Origin: Solirubrobacterales bacterium
GTDB taxonomy: Bacteria; Actinomycetota; Thermoleophilia; Solirubrobacterales; Solirubrobacteraceae
DNA: 15,627 nucleotides
Direction: 5' to 3'
NCBI GenBank assembly: GCA_017354065.1
Contig: JAFMRN010000020.1
Coordinates: forward strand, 1-15,627
Both the position numbers and the translations under genes were made by a program. Position 1 is the stretch's first letter. Every line of letters starts with the position of its first letter. The notes beneath the pieces were generated by a model. That model was given only the letters and a program-made list of their open reading frames with translations. It was not told the origin of the DNA and made no database searches. This document shows positions 6,238 to 14,465 of the stretch, one piece after another.

Positions 6238-7068
6238 ATGACCACCGTCAGCGCCGAGCCAGACACTGCACAAAACACCGAGCGTGTGACCGTTGAGATC
6301 GAGGGTCCGATAGCCGTTGTCTCGCTGAACCGGCCCGACAAGCTCAACGCCCTGAACTTCGAGATCATCCACGGGCTGATAGCCGCGGCCAGGAAGCTCA
6401 AGAACAACCGCCAGGTCCGTGCAGTGATCCTCGTCGGTGAGGGCAAGGCCTTCAGCTCGGGACTTGACTTCGCCTCCGTCGGCAAGCAACCGCTGCAGAT
6501 CCTGCGCGGCTTCCTGAAGTGGCCCTGGCAGGACGCCAACAGCTTCCAGGAGGTCTCCTGGGCCTGGCGCCAGCTGCCCCAGCCCGTGATCGCGGTGCTG
6601 CACGGCCGCTGCTACGGCGGCGGGCTGCAGATCGCGCTCGGTGCTGACTTCCGGATCGCCAGCCCCGACTGCGAGCTGTCGGTGATGGAGGCGCGCTGGG
6701 GTCTGATCCCCGACATGTCCGGCTCGGTCACCCTGCAGGAGCTGGTCGGGCTCGACACCGCCAAGCGCCTGACCATGACCGGTGAGGTCCTCAGCGGCTC
6801 AGAAGCACAAAGCATCGGCCTGGTCTCCGAGGTCAACGAGTTCCCGCTGGGCCGCGCGCATGAGCTCGCGGACCAACTGGCCCAGCGCTCACCTGACGCG
6901 GTAACCGCCAGCAAGCGGCTGCTGAACCAAAACCGCCATCAAACGCCGCGCAAGGCGTTCAAGCTGGAGCGCGCGCTGCAGCTGGAGCTGCTGCGCGGCG
7001 CCAACCACAAGATCGCCCGGGCCGCCGGCAAGGCGAAGGAGACCCCGAACTTCCGAGACCGCGCCTAG
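6238..7068 (+). CDS. Crotonase (enoyl-CoA hydratase/isomerase) family protein
   Basis: A 276-residue protein, normal length for the crotonase superfamily, acting on acyl-CoA thioesters in the cytoplasm. The early motif is SLNRPDKLNALN (29-40). The oxyanion-hole segments are AFSSGLDF (71-78) and GRCYGGGLQIAL (123-134). The active-site segment is MEARWGLIPDMSGS (150-163). Gln131 sits where hydratases have their first catalytic Glu. Glu151 and Asp159 are eight residues apart, as the Glu/Asp pair is in the dienoyl-CoA isomerase ECH1. Isomerase-type chemistry, or another non-hydratase reaction, is therefore more likely than simple hydration; this is inference. ATG 6238 is preferred because the upstream in-frame part from 6127 is AT-rich promoter DNA. 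The gene is monocistronic and converges on the glutamate dehydrogenase operon. Confidence 0.88.
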   Translation: MTTVSAEPDTAQNTERVTVEIEGPIAVVSLNRPDKLNALNFEIIHGLIAAARKLKNNRQVRAVILVGEGKAFSSGLDFASVGKQPLQILRGFLKWPWQDANSFQEVSWAWRQLPQPVIAVLHGRCYGGGLQIALGADFRIASPDCELSVMEARWGLIPDMSGSVTLQELVGLDTAKRLTMTGEVLSGSEAQSIGLVSEVNEFPLGRAHELADQLAQRSPDAVTASKRLLNQNRHQTPRKAFKLERALQLELLRGANHKIARAAGKAKETPNFRDRA

Positions 7069-7265
7069 ATGGTTGATCCCACGACCAGACGTGCCGGTGA
7101 GGCCGGATGACACTGCGCCGGATCTGCGTCCTCGCCTCGCCAAGGCCACCAGCCTTGGCTTCGGCTTGCGTCCTTGACCGGCTTGGTCCCCGACTACCCC
7201 GGCATCCCACACAACACAGAAACCGAACGGTGATCACTCGCCCGGCCATGGGATCAACCATCTAG
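7065..7265. repeat. 17-bp perfect inverted repeat bracketing the convergent intergenic region
   Basis: CTAGATGGTTGATCCCA (7065-7081) is exactly complementary to 7249-7265, with 167 bp between. Each arm contains the TAG stop codon of the gene on its side (crotonase on plus, glutamate dehydrogenase on minus). The interior holds a further hairpin (7139-7159) and nothing that looks coding. The arrangement could be a bidirectional terminator or the terminal repeats of a small MITE-like element. Confidence 0.75.
7139..7159 (+). terminator. Hairpin between crotonase and glutamate dehydrogenase genes
   Basis: A perfect 8-bp stem GCCAAGGC / GCCTTGGC with a 5-nt loop, followed on plus by TTCGGCTTGCG, a weak T-containing tail. 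It lies about 70 nt beyond the crotonase stop, inside the large inverted repeat. It probably terminates the crotonase transcript and may serve both directions. Confidence 0.45.
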
Positions 7266-10200
7266 CCGGCGAGGTTTCGCAGCTCCCGCAGCGCGACCGG
7301 CAGCGTGGTCATGTCGTAGGTGCCGCTCTCCCGGATATCGGAGATCACGGCCAGGTACCGCTGCAAGGCAACCTCATGGCGCTCACGCCACGCGGCGATG
7401 AGCGTATCGGCGCCACCGGAACCTCCTGACAGCAGCGCCAGCGTCAAAGAGCGGTGCATGGTCGCCAGGTCGTCACGCAGCGCCGAACGCGCCAGGGCCT
7501 GCCAGCGGTCGGCGCGGGGCAGCTCCGTGATCCGCCGCGCCAGCCAGGACAGTGAAAGCTGCGCGCCCGCGCGCCGGCCGAGCTCCAGCACGACAGCGAG
7601 GTTTGCGCCGGTGGCCTGGGAGACCTCGACGGTGTCCAGGGCGGCGAGCATCGAGTCCATCGAGGCGACCTGGCGCGCCAGCCCACCGGGCACCAAACCA
7701 CTCTCAAGCTCACCGACCCGCTCGGTGAAGCGCGCCTGATCCTCATCGTCGAGCAGGTCGGGCCCGGCCTCCCACAGCAGCTCGGCGCCCGCCCGGTAGC
7801 GCGCCACCAGCTCTTCGATGTCAATGGAGGGGCCCGCCTCCGCGGCCACGTGGCCGCTCCGGCACCCTCCTGTCGACTGCGGGTAGCGGCGCACCAGCCA
7901 GCGCGTGGCGCGTTCAACCAGGCGGCGCCCGTCAGACAGCATCGATAGCTGTGTCTGCGCGTCGATGCTGGTGTCGAGTGCCTCCACCGCCGACCAGAAC
8001 TCGCGCATCCCGAAGATCTCGCGCGCGACCGCGTAGGCGCGCGCCAGCACGGAGGCGGGCACTCCGGTCTCCTCGCCGAGCCGGAAGCGGAAGCTCGTGC
8101 CCATCCGGTCGACCAGCTCGTTCGCGACGCTGGTCGCGATGATCTCGCGGCGCAGGCGGTGCTTTGACAGCTGCTCGCCGAAACGCCCCGGCAACGGGTC
8201 GGGGAAGTAGCGCTGCAGGTCCTGGGCCAGGTACGGGTCCTCGGGCAGGTCGGAGTCCAGCAGCTCCGCGTCAAGGTGCACCTTCGTGTAGGCCATCACG
8301 ACCGCAAGCTCGGGGGAGACCAGGCCGGCGCCGGCCTTCTGGCGGTCCACGAGCTGTTTCTCCGACGGCAGGTACTCGAGCGCGCGATCCAGGTTCGCGC
8401 TGGCCTCCAGCTCCCGGATCAGGCGCGCGTGCACGTTGGCCATCTGCGACGCCTGGATCAGAGCCAGGCTCAAAGCCTGGCTCTGTCGGTAACTCCCGTA
8501 CAGGACCCGTTCACCGACCGCATCTGTCATCTCGGCCAGCAGCGAGTTGCGCGCCGGTCCGTCCAGACCGCCACTGGTCACGACCGAGTCCAGCAGGATC
8601 TTGATGTTCACCTCGTGGTCGGAGCAGTTCACGCCCGCGACGTTGTCAATCGCGTCCGTGTTGATCCGCCCGCCGCCGAGCGCGTACTCGATCCGGCCGA
8701 GCTGGGTGAAGCCGAGGTTCCCGCCCTCACCGACCACGCGGGCGCGCAGCTCCGAACCGTTCACGCGCAGCGCATCGTTCGCGCGGTCACCCACGTCGTG
8801 GTGGGTCTCAGACGCGGCCTTCACATAGGTGCCGATCCCGCCGTTCCACAACAGGTCGACCGGCGCGCGCAGGATCGCCGAGATCAGCTCGGTCGGGGTC
8901 AGCGTCTCCGCTTCGATACCCAGCACCGCGCGGATCTCGGACGACAACGGGATCTCCTTGGCGCTGCGCTCGAACACGCCGCCGCCGGCGCTGATCAGCT
9001 CCGCGTTGTAGTCGGTCCAGGCCGAGCGCGGCAGCTCGAAGAGGCGCTTGCGCTCGGCGTATGAGGCCGCGGCGTCCGGGTTCGGATCGAGGAAGATGTG
9101 CATGTGGTTGAAGGCGGCGAGGAGCCGGATGTGCTCTGAGAGCAGCATCCCGTTGCCGAACACGTCGCCTGCCATGTCCCCGACGCCGACGACGCTGAAG
9201 TCGGTCGACTGGATATCGGTCCCGAGCTCCCGGAAGTGGCGCTTGACCGACTCCCAGGCGCCGCGCGCGGTGATCCCCATCGCCTTGTGGTCATAGCCGA
9301 CCGAGCCGCCCGAGGCGAACGCGTCACCGAGCCAGAAGCCGTAGTCGGCCGAGACGCCGTTGGCGATGTCAGAGAAGGTCGCCGTGCCCTTGTCGGCGGC
9401 GACCACCAGGTAGGGGTCATCCCCGTCGTGGCGGACCACGTTCGGCGGCGCCACGACCTTGTGCTCGACGATGTTGTCGGTCAGATCGAGCAGCCCCGAG
9501 AGGAACGTGCGATAGCAGGCGATCCCCTCCTTCTGCTGGGCCTCGCGCCCCGGGTCGGCGGGCGGCCGCTTGACGACGAAGCCGCCCTTGGAGCCGACCG
9601 GCACGATCAGCGCGTTCTTGACCATCTGGGCCTTCATCAGGCCGAGGATCTCGGTGCGGAAATCCTCGCGGCGATCAGACCAGCGCAGGCCGCCGCGGGC
9701 GACCGCGCCGCCGCGCAGGTGCACGCCCTCGACCCGCGGCGAGTACACGAAGATCTCGAACTTCGGCCGCGGGTGCGGGAGCGTCGGGATCGCGGAGGGG
9801 TCGAGCTTCAGGCTGAGGTACGGCTTGGGCTTGTTGTCGGGGCCGTGCTGATAGTGGTTCGTGCGCAGGATCGCGTCGATCACCGAGCGGAACGCGCGCA
9901 GGATCCGGTCCTCATCAAGGCTCTTGACGGCATCCACCGCGCTGTCGAGCTGGGTGCCGAGCTCCGCGGCGAGCGACTCATCGCGCGCCTCGGGGTCGTT
10001 GCGTGCCTCAAACAGGCGCACCAGCAGCGTCGCGATCTCCGGGTTGTCGACCAGCGTTCGCTCGACGTAGCGCTCCGAGAAGGGGATTCCGGCCTGGCGC
10101 AGGTATTTGGCGACCGCACGCAGGACCAAGATCTGGCGCGCGTGCAGCCCCGCGGTGAGCGCCAGCTCGCCGAGCCCGTCGTTCTCCAGGTCACCGCGCC

Positions 10201-12052
10201 AGACGCCGCCGAAGACCTCGGCGAAGCGGGGGGCGACCTGATCGACATCTGTGACCTTGCACTCCAGCCCGAAGTCGTACAGGTACACGGGCGCCGTGTC
10301 CGCGGGCCGGATCTCATGGGGCTGCTCATCCGCGACCCGCGCGCCCATGTGCGCGAACACCTCCAGCGCGCGGGACAGGGACACGGGCTCGGGGCTGAGC
10401 AGCCTGGCGCGCGCGGTTCCGGTCGCTGAGCCGCTCGGGTGATAGAGCTTCAGTACCGGTTCGGATCTGGTCTTTGAGACCAGATCCTCGATCACCGCGA
10501 TGTCAGCCTGGGCCTGGTTGGCCGGCCACGCCTCCTGGTAGGCGGGCGGGAACGCTTCTTCGTAGCGTTTGGCCAGGCGGCGGCCCTCCAGGTCGCCCTT
10601 GGTTTCGACCAGGGCGTCGTGCAGGTCCTGGCTCCAGGCGCGGATTGCCGTCGCGATGCGTGCCTGCAGGGTCTCCGCGTCCAGCTCGCCGCCGAGACCC
10701 TGGGGGGTGTGGACCAGCATGTGCACGGTCGCGATCCGCGACTCGCCGATCTGCAGGGTCCAGTCGAAGTGGGTGCCCTTGAAGTGCTCCAGCAGGACCT
10801 GGCCGGCCTTGTTGCGCGTGTCGCGGTTGTAGCGGTCGCGCGGCATGCAGACCGTGCAGTCGACAAAGCGGCCGAGCTGGTCGGGACGGAAGAAGACCCG
10901 TACCTGCTGGCGCTGGCCGAGGCCGAGGATCCCGAGTGCGGTGTCGACCAGCTGATCGGTGCTGATCTGCAACAGCGCGTCACGCGGGTGTGACTCACAG
11001 ATCTCGGCCAGCAGCTTCGCGTCGTGGCTGTCAGGAGGGAAGCCGGCGCGGTCCAGCACCGCCTTGACCTTGTCCCGGATCAGCGGGATGCTGGCCGCGT
11101 CGGCGCGGTAGGCCGCGGTCGTGTAGAGCCCGAGGAAGCGGCGCTCGCCGATCACGCTCCCGTCCGGGCCGAAGCGCTTGACCCCGACGTAGTCCAGGTA
11201 TGCCGGGCGGTGCACGGTCGAGCGCGAGTTGGCCTTGGTCAGGAGCAGCGGGTCGCTGGAGAAGGCCAGCTTCGCGGCAGCGGGGCTGAGTTCCGTCACG
11301 GGTGTGCGCGGCGGGCCGGCCAGCAGGCCGAGCCCGGATTCCGGGATCGCCTCCAGCCGCGGGGGGCTGGTGGCGGTGGCGGGGGTGAGCTTGTACTCGC
11401 GGTAGCCGAGGAACGTGAAGTGGCTGGCGGCCAGCCAGCGCAGGAACTCGCCGGCTTCTTTGTCCGGGGATTCGTCCGCGAGCTGTTCGGCCTTTGTGCG
11501 CATCGGCTTCCAGTCGCGGACGGCCGCCTCGATGTCCCGGAGGATGCGCTCGACGTTGGCGCGCAGGTCGGCCAGCTTGTCCGGGTCGGGCTCGCGGTCA
11601 AGCTCGACGTGCATGACCGACTCGCGGGGGACGCCGCTGGCGCCGTTGTCGGCGTCGATCACATCCAGCAGCCGGCCCTCTGCGTCGCGCTGGACGCGGA
11701 TCATCGGGTGGATCACCAGGTGCGGGTCATAGCCCAGGCGCGTGATCTCCATCGCGACCGAGTCGACCAGGAAGGGCATGTCGTCACAGACCAGCTCCAG
11801 CACGGTGTGGGGGGAGGACCAGCCGTCGCGCTCGTTCTCGGGGTTGTAGATGCGCAGCTTCAGCTCGCCCGGGTTGCGCTGCTGTGCGAGGTTCCAGTGG
11901 GCGATGGCCGCGCCGTACAGGTCCTCCTGGGTGTTCGCCTTCAGGTCCGCCTCCGGCAGCCAGCGGTAGTAGTGGCGGATGAACGTGGCCGCCGCCTCAG
12001 CGTGGTCGGCCGGCAGTAACTGGTGTGCGCGTTCGGCGACGGCGTCGATCAT
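7262..12052 (-). CDS. gdh: NAD-specific glutamate dehydrogenase, giant (180-kDa) type
   Basis: A 1596-residue protein, in the length range of the bacterial GDH-180 class (about 1600). It deaminates L-glutamate with NAD+ to 2-oxoglutarate, ammonium and NADH. The N-terminal part contains ACT-like regulatory segments (HTVLELVCDDMPFLVDSV near residue 85-105). The dehydrogenase core begins near residue 783 with GGLRWSDRREDFRTEI, then KAQMVKNALIVPVGSKGGF (about 800-825) with the substrate-binding and catalytic Lys region. The NAD-binding glycine motif VVGVGDMAGDVFGNGM is near 953-968, and NVAGVNCSDHEVNIK near 1140. A long helical C-terminal domain follows. ATG 12052 lies 10 nt past the stop of the upstream acetyltransferase gene, so the two are probably cotranscribed. 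In relatives the enzyme is allosterically controlled (aspartate activation in Streptomyces, GarA in mycobacteria); nothing here shows which applies. It appears intact. Confidence 0.96.
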   Translation of the reverse strand: MIDAVAERAHQLLPADHAEAAATFIRHYYRWLPEADLKANTQEDLYGAAIAHWNLAQQRNPGELKLRIYNPENERDGWSSPHTVLELVCDDMPFLVDSVAMEITRLGYDPHLVIHPMIRVQRDAEGRLLDVIDADNGASGVPRESVMHVELDREPDPDKLADLRANVERILRDIEAAVRDWKPMRTKAEQLADESPDKEAGEFLRWLAASHFTFLGYREYKLTPATATSPPRLEAIPESGLGLLAGPPRTPVTELSPAAAKLAFSSDPLLLTKANSRSTVHRPAYLDYVGVKRFGPDGSVIGERRFLGLYTTAAYRADAASIPLIRDKVKAVLDRAGFPPDSHDAKLLAEICESHPRDALLQISTDQLVDTALGILGLGQRQQVRVFFRPDQLGRFVDCTVCMPRDRYNRDTRNKAGQVLLEHFKGTHFDWTLQIGESRIATVHMLVHTPQGLGGELDAETLQARIATAIRAWSQDLHDALVETKGDLEGRRLAKRYEEAFPPAYQEAWPANQAQADIAVIEDLVSKTRSEPVLKLYHPSGSATGTARARLLSPEPVSLSRALEVFAHMGARVADEQPHEIRPADTAPVYLYDFGLECKVTDVDQVAPRFAEVFGGVWRGDLENDGLGELALTAGLHARQILVLRAVAKYLRQAGIPFSERYVERTLVDNPEIATLLVRLFEARNDPEARDESLAAELGTQLDSAVDAVKSLDEDRILRAFRSVIDAILRTNHYQHGPDNKPKPYLSLKLDPSAIPTLPHPRPKFEIFVYSPRVEGVHLRGGAVARGGLRWSDRREDFRTEILGLMKAQMVKNALIVPVGSKGGFVVKRPPADPGREAQQKEGIACYRTFLSGLLDLTDNIVEHKVVAPPNVVRHDGDDPYLVVAADKGTATFSDIANGVSADYGFWLGDAFASGGSVGYDHKAMGITARGAWESVKRHFRELGTDIQSTDFSVVGVGDMAGDVFGNGMLLSEHIRLLAAFNHMHIFLDPNPDAAASYAERKRLFELPRSAWTDYNAELISAGGGVFERSAKEIPLSSEIRAVLGIEAETLTPTELISAILRAPVDLLWNGGIGTYVKAASETHHDVGDRANDALRVNGSELRARVVGEGGNLGFTQLGRIEYALGGGRINTDAIDNVAGVNCSDHEVNIKILLDSVVTSGGLDGPARNSLLAEMTDAVGERVLYGSYRQSQALSLALIQASQMANVHARLIRELEASANLDRALEYLPSEKQLVDRQKAGAGLVSPELAVVMAYTKVHLDAELLDSDLPEDPYLAQDLQRYFPDPLPGRFGEQLSKHRLRREIIATSVANELVDRMGTSFRFRLGEETGVPASVLARAYAVAREIFGMREFWSAVEALDTSIDAQTQLSMLSDGRRLVERATRWLVRRYPQSTGGCRSGHVAAEAGPSIDIEELVARYRAGAELLWEAGPDLLDDEDQARFTERVGELESGLVPGGLARQVASMDSMLAALDTVEVSQATGANLAVVLELGRRAGAQLSLSWLARRITELPRADRWQALARSALRDDLATMHRSLTLALLSGGSGGADTLIAAWRERHEVALQRYLAVISDIRESGTYDMTTLPVALRELRNLAG

Positions 12053-12062
12053 CTGCGCGACC

Positions 12063-12755
12063 CTACCCGCCTTCGCGCGCGCGTGTGCGGGTTAGTTGTG
12101 AACGTTGGCGGCCCTCGGCGTCGAAGTTCTCCGGGTCCAGCCAGGTCTCGAAGGCCTGTCTTAGGGGTGGCCAGCGGTCATCGGTGATCGCGAACCAGGC
12201 GGTGTCTCGGCTGCGGCCCTTGACCACGCGGTGCTTTTGGAAGGTGCCCTCATATTCGAACCCGAACCTGGCTGCGGCTTTGCGTGAGGGTTGGTTCAGG
12301 GAGTTGCACTTCCATTCCAGGCGGCGGTAGTGGAGGTCGTCGAAGGCGTGTTTGGCGAGCAGGTAGATCGCCTCTGTCGCGGCCCGGGTTTTTTGCAGCG
12401 ATGGGCCGAACCAGATGTTCCCGATCTCGATGCTGCCGTGCTCGGGCGTGATCGCCAGGTAGGAGGCGGTGCCCGCGGGGCGGTCGCCGGTGAGGACGGT
12501 GAAGGTCAGCCCGTCGTTTGTTCTGTGGAGGTCTTCGCGGTAGGCGGCCAGGTTCGGGTAGGGGCCTTCGTACAGGTAGGTCCAGACACGGGGGTCGCCG
12601 GTTGGTGCGTGGGACAGCTCGTAGAGTGATTGGGCGTCGTCGGCCGGGGCCAGCGGGCGAAGTTCGGCGTAACGGCCTTTGAGGGTGGTCGGCGTCGGGG
12701 GCTTCGCTCCGCTGAAGCTGGTCGGCGGGCCGAGCGGCTGGGGTTCGGGTGGCAT
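12063..12755 (-). CDS. GNAT family N-acetyltransferase, RimJ/RimL-like
   Basis: A 230-residue protein beginning with a Pro-rich leader (MPPEPQPLGPP), then a GNAT domain from about residue 26 (LKGRYAELRPLAPADD) to about 190. RimJ/RimL-type hallmarks are the ELRPL entry strand, IEIGNIWFGPSLQKTRAATE for the acetyl-CoA-binding region, and CNSLNQPSRKAAARFGFEYEG near the C-terminal strand. The family transfers acetyl from acetyl-CoA to protein N-termini or small amines; the substrate here is unknown. Start choice is uncertain: ATG 12755 is the first Met before the domain, while GTG 12824 is in frame upstream but adds a segment with a TTA codon and poor coding character. It lies 10 bp upstream of gdh in the same direction, so an operon is likely, though no functional link is established. 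Confidence 0.85.
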   Translation of the reverse strand: MPPEPQPLGPPTSFSGAKPPTPTTLKGRYAELRPLAPADDAQSLYELSHAPTGDPRVWTYLYEGPYPNLAAYREDLHRTNDGLTFTVLTGDRPAGTASYLAITPEHGSIEIGNIWFGPSLQKTRAATEAIYLLAKHAFDDLHYRRLEWKCNSLNQPSRKAAARFGFEYEGTFQKHRVVKGRSRDTAWFAITDDRWPPLRQAFETWLDPENFDAEGRQRSQLTRTRAREGG

Positions 12756-12902
12756 GGTTTTTCGTAGGTGTCGGCCGGGTAGCTTCGCTTCGGGAGGAAA
12801 TCCCACTAATGGGACCGATGTCACACCACTCCGCTACCCCCAAGTGTGCCAACTGGGGCCTAAATCACACCATCCAGGCGTCAAGCACGCCAAAAATTGT
12901 CT

Positions 12903-13340
12903 ATGAACCTTCGAGAACGAGCCGCTTTCGCCTATCGCGATCGCGTACAAGCCGAAACGGAATGGCTGGCCGAAGTCGCCCTCGACGCGCTCAGCAACCT
13001 GATCTGTGACCCCGAGCAGCTGCCCGCACTGGACGCGGACTGCATCGAGGAGATCAACGCCATTTCCAAGCCGCCCTACGTCGATCTGACCGTCGACCAC
13101 GTGGAGTTCCGCGTCAAGGTCGAGACCAAGCAGGACCAACTCGCCAGCGGCGTCACCGTCGACGACTGGACCGCCACCGTCATGGCCTGCCGCAACGCCA
13201 GCTGGTACGCGATCGAGGACCTGGCCGACCTGGGCCACCTGTTCATCAACGAGCCGCTCCCCGAGCGCTCCGAAGAGGCCGTGCCGGTCGCGGACCTGGA
13301 CCTGGACGCCGACCCGGAGCCGTCGCACCGCGGGGCCTAG
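12903..13340 (+). CDS. Hypothetical acidic protein (145 residues)
   Basis: From ATG 12903 the frame encodes MNLRERAAFAYRDRVQAET, an amphipathic helical N-terminus, then a Leu/Ala-rich helical stretch (EVALDALSNLICDPEQL). A beta-rich middle follows (PPYVDLTVDHVEFRVKVE, then VTVDDWTATVMACR), and an acidic, Asp-rich tail (ADLDLDADPEP). There is no signal peptide or membrane segment. GC at third positions is high and the opposite frame (12834-13388) looks like a shadow, so plus is the coding strand. No clear Shine-Dalgarno precedes ATG 12903; TTG 12897 is an alternative. I do not recognise the family. Its small size, cytoplasmic nature and position beside toxin-antitoxin genes are compatible with an accessory or phage-derived protein, but that is only context. 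A strong palindrome follows its stop. Confidence 0.7.
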   Translation: MNLRERAAFAYRDRVQAETEWLAEVALDALSNLICDPEQLPALDADCIEEINAISKPPYVDLTVDHVEFRVKVETKQDQLASGVTVDDWTATVMACRNASWYAIEDLADLGHLFINEPLPERSEEAVPVADLDLDADPEPSHRGA

Positions 13341-13352
13341 CCGGGAGCTGGT

Positions 13353-13383
13353 GCAATTGGTCAACGAGTCGTTGACCAATTGC
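13353..13383. terminator. 31-bp perfect palindrome, probable bidirectional terminator
   Basis: GCAATTGGTCAACGA (13353-13367), one central G, then TCGTTGACCAATTGC (13369-13383). The stem extends outward by GGT/ACC (13350-13352 with 13387-13389) after a 3-nt bulge. It lies 12 bp past the stop of the plus-strand hypothetical gene and 40 bp past the stop of the minus-strand PIN gene, so termination from both sides is the simplest role. The symmetric GGTCAAC/GTTGACC half-sites also resemble TetR-type operators. Confidence 0.6.
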
Positions 13384-13422
13384 GGCACCGGTCACAGAGC
13401 CGGGCGATAGAGGTCGGTGGGC

Positions 13423-14020
13423 TTAGGGCTCGGTGCCGGGGTCACTGCTCGCGGCTCGCGCAAGGTCGGCGAGTCTCCCGGAACCCGCGCGTTCGATCGC
13501 GTCCAATAGCTCGTTGAGCGGGTGACCGCCGCCCCACACCTTCGCCTGCTCCTCAAGTGTGCGGAGCACAGCTGAGGGCTGCTCACCGAAGGTATCCGCG
13601 AGAAATCCGCCTGGTTCGCGGACGGTCACGCCATGCTCGGCCAGGCTCGCCCTTAGGTAGCCACGGTCACGAGTGAGCAGCACTTCCGCACGGCCGGTTA
13701 TAGCGAGTGCGCAGATGTGTCGGTCATTCGGATCCTCGGTGAGCCGCGCCAGATCGGGTTCGTGTGGGACAGCGGAAAGATCGACTTTGCCGTTGGGGGA
13801 ACGCGTTGGTCAGATATGCGACCCACCGGTGCGCTGAGGCAGCCGGCAGCGCCTTGCGCTCGATTAGGACCCGTTCCGCCTCAGCTACCTGCTCGTCGCT
13901 CCAGAGCACATCCATCAGTCTTAGCTCGGTGGCGAGTCGGCCAATGAGTTCGTGCAGGACGCGAGAGAAGATGACGTCGGTGTCGATCACTACCCGCGGT
14001 GGGCGGTCGGGCTCATTCAA
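13423..14020 (-). pseudogene. PIN-domain toxin (VapC-like) interrupted by a one-base frameshift
   Basis: Two minus-strand frames together encode one PIN-domain ribonuclease of about 198 residues. The first part runs from TTG 14020 (NEPDRPPRVVIDTDVIF and onward) to TNAFP near 13800. The second continues in the next frame with NGKVDLSAVPHEPDL, then DPNDRHICALAI and VLLTRDRGYLRASL, ending at 13423. Conserved acidic positions are visible in both halves: IDTD, EAERVL, the DPND region and TRDRGYL. The frame is lost at a run of five Cs (plus-strand G-run 13795-13799); four Cs would restore it. The start overlaps the upstream antitoxin gene by 8 bp, the usual toxin-antitoxin arrangement; GTG further in is an alternative. 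It could be a decayed toxin, a sequencing error in a homopolymer, or less likely a programmed frameshift. Confidence 0.75.
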
Positions 14021-14354
14021 GCGGGGCGCCGAGATCGTCCAGCGAGCGCGAGAAGGCGTCTGCCCGCTCGCGCGCTGCTTGGCGGCGCTGCTCAAATGCC
14101 AAGAGCGAGCCCGCTGGAATCTGCCAGTAGCTTGATCCCGGCATCTGTTGCCCGGCGAGCTCCCCGGCATTGATCAGGCGTACCACGTGTTGGCGTGAGA
14201 ACCCGAGCCGGTCGGCTGCCTGCTGCGGAGACAGAAGCTCATCCTCGACTGCCACCGTGACAGCGACACGTTTGCCGTCGACCAGCAGACGCTGGATCTC
14301 GTCGGTGATCTCGGCGACGGTCTGGTCGCCCGGGTTCAGGTGCACGACCTTCAT
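14013..14354 (-). CDS. Excisionase/MerR-type HTH antitoxin partner of the PIN protein
   Basis: A 113-residue protein. Residues 1-38 (MKVVHLNPGDQTVAEITDEI and so on) form a strand-helix-strand segment. Residues 40-62 (LLSPQQAADRLGFSRQHVV and RLI) are a helix-turn-helix typical of excisionase-family DNA-binding proteins, followed by the wing-like AGELAGQQ, SSYWQIPAGSLLAFE. A charged helix ends the protein. It is directly upstream of, and overlaps by 8 bp, the PIN-domain gene, so I read it as the antitoxin and autorepressor of the pair. No Shine-Dalgarno is present; TAGGCT lies 6 nt before ATG 14354, compatible with a leaderless transcript. Unlike its toxin partner it is intact. Confidence 0.8.
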   Translation of the reverse strand: MKVVHLNPGDQTVAEITDEIQRLLVDGKRVAVTVAVEDELLSPQQAADRLGFSRQHVVRLINAGELAGQQMPGSSYWQIPAGSLLAFEQRRQAARERADAFSRSLDDLGAPLE

Positions 14355-14465
14355 GCAAGAAGCCTACCACCACCTGTCCCACCTGCACATGGACTCGGCG
14401 TCCAAATCAGCGGGGCGCTTGACAGAGGGTTAGTGTCTTTGGAGAGCACAAGCGCGGGAGGTCGT

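Noticed and set aside
12834..13388. Minus-strand 184-codon frame opposite the hypothetical protein
   Set aside because: Its composition (Val/Gly/Asp-rich, no domain) fits an antisense shadow, and it would run through the 31-bp palindrome and the GNAT promoter region.
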